A DNA stretch of 36,127 nt, taken from positions 1-36,127 of IMG/VR virus record IMGVR_UViG_3300044608_000900. One strand, 5' to 3'. Positions 32,315 to 36,127 of the stretch are shown here, piece by piece. Positions within the stretch are counted from its first letter, which is position 1. The number at the start of each line of letters is the position of its first letter. The position numbers and the translations under genes were made by a program. The DNA is from a virus. The notes beneath the pieces are model-generated. The model saw only the letters and a program-made list of their open reading frames with translations, had not been told where the DNA came from and made no database searches.

Positions 32315-35300
32315 ATGTCCGAACAACTACCATTTCGTATTCGACGATCTGCTGTAGAAGGAAAGAGACCACAAATTACAGACTTGGAATTGGGTGAATT
32401 AGCCCTTAATACTTATGATGGTCGTTTGTTTGCGAAGAAGGATACTGGTGGTGTCGGCATCGGAACAACTGTAACATTATTAACACCTTGGACGGAAAAC
32501 ATAGGTGGTGGATTATATTATAATGAAGGAAATGTTGGTTTAGGAACAACAAATCCAACAACAAAACTTTGGATTTCTGGTGATATTAATTTTACAGGAA
32601 ATTTATATCAAAACGGGACCATCTTTCAAAGTGGAGGTGGTGGGTCTTCATCGCAGTGGGTCACATATCCAGCAGGTATAAGTACAACAAGTAATGTTGG
32701 CATAGGAACCACAAATCCAACATCAAAATTACAAATTAATGGAAGTGTAACTCTTGGTGCTGGAAGCACTGATTTGATTAATATTCCTGGTAGAATTTCA
32801 TCAAACTTTTATCCAGATGGTGATGGTCTTTATGATATTGGAAGACCAACACAAATAGGTTCTGGTGCAAATCGTTGGAAGAATGCTAATTTTAGTGGTA
32901 AAGGTTCATTTGATAGTGGTGTAGATGCTCACGATATTGAAATTGGTGTAAGTTCTGCAAATTTAATTTATAGCACTTTTGGAAACTTAGAATTAAATTC
33001 ACAGAGTGGAACAACAAATATTGATGATAATGTAACTATATCAGGTAACACTGGCATTGGAACAGCAACACCAACATCAAAACTTCACGTTGTTGGTGAT
33101 GGAAGATTTACTGGTGTAGTTACAGCAACTACATTTACTGGAAACTTAACAGGTACAGCAACCACTGCTAATAACTTATCTGATGCAGCAAATATTACTA
33201 CTGGTACTATAAGTTCTTCTAGACTCAGTGGTTCTTATGGTATCTCCATAACAGGTACAGCAACCACTGCTAATAACTTATCTGATGCTGCCAATATTAC
33301 TACTGGTACTATAAGTTCATCAAGATTATCAGGAACTTATGGTATTGATATTATTGGAACAGCAACTACTGCTACTAATCTTTCTGATGCAGCAAACATA
33401 ACTACTGGTACTATAAGTTCTTCTAGACTTAGTGGTTCTTATGGTATTGATATTACTGGAACTGCTACAACAGCAACTAACTTATCTGATGCTGCTAATA
33501 TAACCACTGGAACCATTAGTAGTTCTAGACTCAGTGGTTCTTATGGCATCTCCATAACAGGTACAGCAACAACAGCTACTAATCTTTCTGATGCAGCAAA
33601 CATAACTACTGGTACTATAAGTTCTTCTAGACTATCAGGAACTTATGGTATTGATATTACTGGAACTGCTACGACAGCAACTAACTTATCTGATGCTGCT
33701 AATATCACTACTGGTACTATTGATAAAGATAGAATTTCCAATACAAATTCATTAACTGTCCTTGGTGATTTATATGTAAGCAACAACATTTCTTTTGGTG
33801 GTTCAACAACACAATTAAATACTCAACAACTTCAGATTGTTGATTCTGATATTGTATTGGGTATTGGAACTTCCTTTAGTCCAACTGATAATACTGCAAA
33901 CCACGGTGGTATAGCAATTGCATCAACTGAAGGAACACCACTAGTAAATCTTAATATTGTTCCCGAAGAAACTAATCCCTCCACATATAAGAAAATAATG
34001 TGGTTTAAGGGAGATACAATTGGTGCTGGTCTTACTGATGCTTGGTTATTTAATTATGGTGTTGGTATTGGTAGCACTCAAGTTCCTTATGGAGTCCGTT
34101 TAGCAGTCGGTCAAATTCAAATGACCGATAGTTCTATTACAGCAACTACATTTAATGGAAATCTTAATGGTACAGCAACAACAGCAACTAATCTTTCTGA
34201 TGCAGCAAACATAACTACTGGTACTATAAGTTCTTCTAGACTTAGTGGTTCTTATGGTATTGATATTACTGGAACTGCTACGACAGCAACTAATCTTGAG
34301 AATGCTGCTAATATCACTACTGGTACTATAAGTTCTTCTAGACTATCAGGAACTTATGGTATTAGTATTACTGGAACTGCTACGACAGCAACTAACTTAT
34401 CTGATGCAGCAAACATAACTACTGGTACTATAAGTTCATCAAGACTCAGTGGTACTTATGGCATCTCTATAACAGGTACAGCAACTACTGCTACTAATCT
34501 TTCTAATGCAGCAAACATAACCACTGGAACCATTAGTAGTTCTAGACTTAGTGGTACTTATGGTATTGATATTATTGGAACTGCTACAACAGCAACTAAT
34601 CTTTCTGATGCAGCAAACATAACTACTGGAACCATTAATTCTTCTAGACTTAGTGGTTCTTATGGTATTGATATTACTGGAACTGCTACAACAGCAACTA
34701 CTGCCAATAATGTAAGTTCTACTATTAACATTAATACTTCTGGTATTATAACTGCCTCTAGTTTTACTGGAAACTTAACAGGTACAGCAACTACTGCAAC
34801 TAATCTTGAGGATGCTGCTAATATCACTACTGGTACTATAAGTTCTTCTAGACTCAGTGGTTCTTATGGTATCTCCATAACAGGTACAGCAACTACTGCT
34901 ACTAATCTTTCTGATGCAGCAAACATAACTACTGGTACTATAAGTTCTTCTAGACTTAGTGGTTCTTATGGTATTGATATTACTGGAACTGCTACAACAG
35001 CAACTAACTTATCTGATGCTGCTAATATAACCACTGGAACCATTAGTAGTTCTAGACTCAGTGGTTCTTATGGCATCTCCATAACAGGCACAGCAACTAC
35101 TGCTACAACTGCTCTTGGTTTCTCTACAACTGCTAGTATTAATACTACTGGCATTATAACTGCTACTAGATTTAGTGGTGATGGTTCTACCCTTACAGGT
35201 ATTAATGCGTCACAATGGACTACACATCCAGCAGGTATAAGCACAACAAGTAATGTTGGTATTGGAACCACAAATCCAGGTTCAAAACTTACTGTTAATG

Positions 35301-36127
35301 GTGCAGTACAAATACAACAAGATTCTGGTTCAAATAATAGATTTATTCTTCGTGGTCAACCAGCATCTTCTTATCGTTGGAATGTTGATAATTTTGGTTC
35401 TGCAAATGACTTTAGAATATTCAGAGAAGATGATACAACTGCGGCAAATGGAGTAGTAGCAGTTAGTATCAGTACTACTGGTACTATATCTGCTACAAAA
35501 TTTTCTGGTGATGGTTCTTTACTTACAGGCATTACAGCATCAGGTGGTGGTGTTGTAGTACAAAATCAAGGTTCTAATGTTGGAACTGCTAGCACTATAA
35601 ATTTCAGTACAAATCTAACAGCATCATTTTCTTCTGGTACTGCAACTATATCTCTTTCTAATAATCCTTCAATCAGTGGCATACTTACAGCAGACCAAGT
35701 TTATACATCAAACAATGGTAACGGACAAAATGTAAGAATAGGTGATGATTTTTGGTTGGGTGATGTTAATGTAGCAGATACTGCACGTTTTTCTGGTGCT
35801 CAAGATAGCACCAGAGCGTTTGTTATTTTTGGTAGTTCTGATGCTGTTTCTTTAGGTAGAACTGGAACTGGCCCATTATATTATGGTGGGAATTTTACCT
35901 CTGCGGGCATTATAACTGCTTCTCAACTTGTTTCTAACGTAGCACAAGGAACAACACCAATAACAGTCGGTTCTTCTACATTAGTTACGAACTTAAATGC
36001 TAACTATCTAAACGGACAACCTGATACTTATTATACAAATGCAGGCAATTTAACTGGAACCATTAGTAGTTCTAGACTCAGTGGTTCTTATGGTATCTCC
36101 ATAACAGGTACAGCAACAACAGCAACT
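32315..36127 (+). CDS. Repetitive tail fibre protein, 3' end beyond the window
   Basis: The frame is open from ATG 32315 to the window edge (1,271 codons, no stop found). The N-terminus 'MSEQLPFRIRRSAVEGKRPQ' then 'ITDLELGELALNTYDGRLFA' is a phage fibre start pattern (LxxGELAxNTxDGxLF) that probably mounts it on the tail. 'GIGTTNPTSKLQINGS' turns follow. Two arrays of a 34-aa unit, 'NLSDAANITTGTISSSRLSG' plus 'SYGIDITGTATTAT', occupy residues ~287-470 and ~626-930, with small alternations (S/T, D/S) between copies. A spacer region at ~475-620 ('QLQIVDSDIVLGIGTS', 'DNTANHGGIAIASTEGTP') is a non-repetitive domain. The C-terminal end, where an S74 or collar domain would be expected, is outside the window. 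Confidence 0.75.
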   Translation, partial: MSEQLPFRIRRSAVEGKRPQITDLELGELALNTYDGRLFAKKDTGGVGIGTTVTLLTPWTENIGGGLYYNEGNVGLGTTNPTTKLWISGDINFTGNLYQNGTIFQSGGGGSSSQWVTYPAGISTTSNVGIGTTNPTSKLQINGSVTLGAGSTDLINIPGRISSNFYPDGDGLYDIGRPTQIGSGANRWKNANFSGKGSFDSGVDAHDIEIGVSSANLIYSTFGNLELNSQSGTTNIDDNVTISGNTGIGTATPTSKLHVVGDGRFTGVVTATTFTGNLTGTATTANNLSDAANITTGTISSSRLSGSYGISITGTATTANNLSDAANITTGTISSSRLSGTYGIDIIGTATTATNLSDAANITTGTISSSRLSGSYGIDITGTATTATNLSDAANITTGTISSSRLSGSYGISITGTATTATNLSDAANITTGTISSSRLSGTYGIDITGTATTATNLSDAANITTGTIDKDRISNTNSLTVLGDLYVSNNISFGGSTTQLNTQQLQIVDSDIVLGIGTSFSPTDNTANHGGIAIASTEGTPLVNLNIVPEETNPSTYKKIMWFKGDTIGAGLTDAWLFNYGVGIGSTQVPYGVRLAVGQIQMTDSSITATTFNGNLNGTATTATNLSDAANITTGTISSSRLSGSYGIDITGTATTATNLENAANITTGTISSSRLSGTYGISITGTATTATNLSDAANITTGTISSSRLSGTYGISITGTATTATNLSNAANITTGTISSSRLSGTYGIDIIGTATTATNLSDAANITTGTINSSRLSGSYGIDITGTATTATTANNVSSTININTSGIITASSFTGNLTGTATTATNLEDAANITTGTISSSRLSGSYGISITGTATTATNLSDAANITTGTISSSRLSGSYGIDITGTATTATNLSDAANITTGTISSSRLSGSYGISITGTATTATTALGFSTTASINTTGIITATRFSGDGSTLTGINASQWTTHPAGISTTSNVGIGTTNPGSKLTVNGAVQIQQDSGSNNRFILRGQPASSYRWNVDNFGSANDFRIFREDDTTAANGVVAVSISTTGTISATKFSGDGSLLTGITASGGGVVVQNQGSNVGTASTINFSTNLTASFSSGTATISLSNNPSISGILTADQVYTSNNGNGQNVRIGDDFWLGDVNVADTARFSGAQDSTRAFVIFGSSDAVSLGRTGTGPLYYGGNFTSAGIITASQLVSNVAQGTTPITVGSSTLVTNLNANYLNGQPDTYYTNAGNLTGTISSSRLSGSYGISITGTATTAT
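33173..33724 (+). repeat. 102-bp tandem coding repeats, type A (array 1)
   Basis: Five full 34-aa units and one partial unit of the type NLSDAANITTGTISSSRLSG plus (S/T)YGI(D/S)I(T/I)GTATTAT. Unit starts at 33173 and 33275 give the 102-bp period. Units differ mainly at synonymous sites (TCTTCTAGA, TCATCAAGA), showing both sequence mixing and protein conservation. Confidence 0.9.
34190..35100 (+). repeat. 102-bp tandem coding repeats, type A (array 2, with a type B insert)
   Basis: About eight more copies of the NLSDAANITTGT unit, with NLENAAN, NLEDAAN and NLSNAAN variants. One type B unit (NVSSTININTSGIITASSFT) is inserted at about 34709-34800. A further partial copy reappears at 36046 at the window end. 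Confidence 0.9.

Noticed and set aside
33173-35100. Regular repeats considered as a CRISPR array
   Set aside because: The units are contiguous 102-bp coding repeats without variable spacers, translate into fibre sequence and keep the frame.

Overview
The window looks like part of the virion-structure region of a T4-like contractile-tailed phage, most like the marine cyanophage (Kyanoviridae-type) branch. The DNA is AT-rich throughout. Genes recognisable as T4 gp48, gp4, gp54, gp26, gp27 and gp5 are present, together with small conserved proteins I associate with cyanophages. Late-promoter-like boxes of the (T/A/C)ATAAATA type sit before many transcription units. All family assignments come from reading the translations; no database search was run. 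The host is not directly visible, and a pelagic heterotroph host is possible.

Layout. (1) Positions 35-2538, minus strand: baseplate tube cap gp48, an unassigned 165-aa protein, and head-completion protein gp4. (2) Positions 2570-12316, plus strand: tube initiator gp54, baseplate protein gp26, a 59-aa small ORF, two long tape-measure/hub-like proteins carrying peptidoglycan-hydrolase domains (a lytic-transglycosylase-like domain in the first, an M23/LytM peptidase in the second), hub gp27, a 69-aa conserved protein, a gp5-like OB-fold hub protein, and a separate small beta-helix spike protein. These genes are tightly packed, with TAATG, ATGA and ATGATTGA junctions. (3) Positions 12319-23861: further structural proteins and three long repetitive fibre-like proteins, one ending in an S74 self-cleaving chaperone domain. 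(4) Positions 23882-24491: a small two-gene cassette bounded by two intrinsic terminators. (5) Positions 24533-31936: a giant beta-helix/fibre/collar reading frame of about 2,467 codons, interrupted by one in-frame TAA at 29711. (6) Positions 31937-36127: a vestigial 10-codon ORF, a 53-aa coiled-coil protein, a terminator, and the start of another very repetitive fibre gene that runs off the window.

How it works together. The gp48, gp54, gp26, gp27 and gp5 homologues with the spike would form the hub and tube start. The two hydrolase-bearing proteins probably supply cell-wall cutting, because the gp5 homologue has no lysozyme domain visible to me. The downstream fibres are built from 34-aa (102-bp) repeats shared between at least four genes, which makes them natural substrates for recombination of host-recognition modules.

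Most notable points: the single in-frame stop in the giant fibre; gp5 functions split over separate ORFs with enzymes moved elsewhere; the shared 102-bp repeat system, including one exact tandem duplication; a terminator overlapped by a late-promoter-like box; and domains shared between the hub and the fibres.
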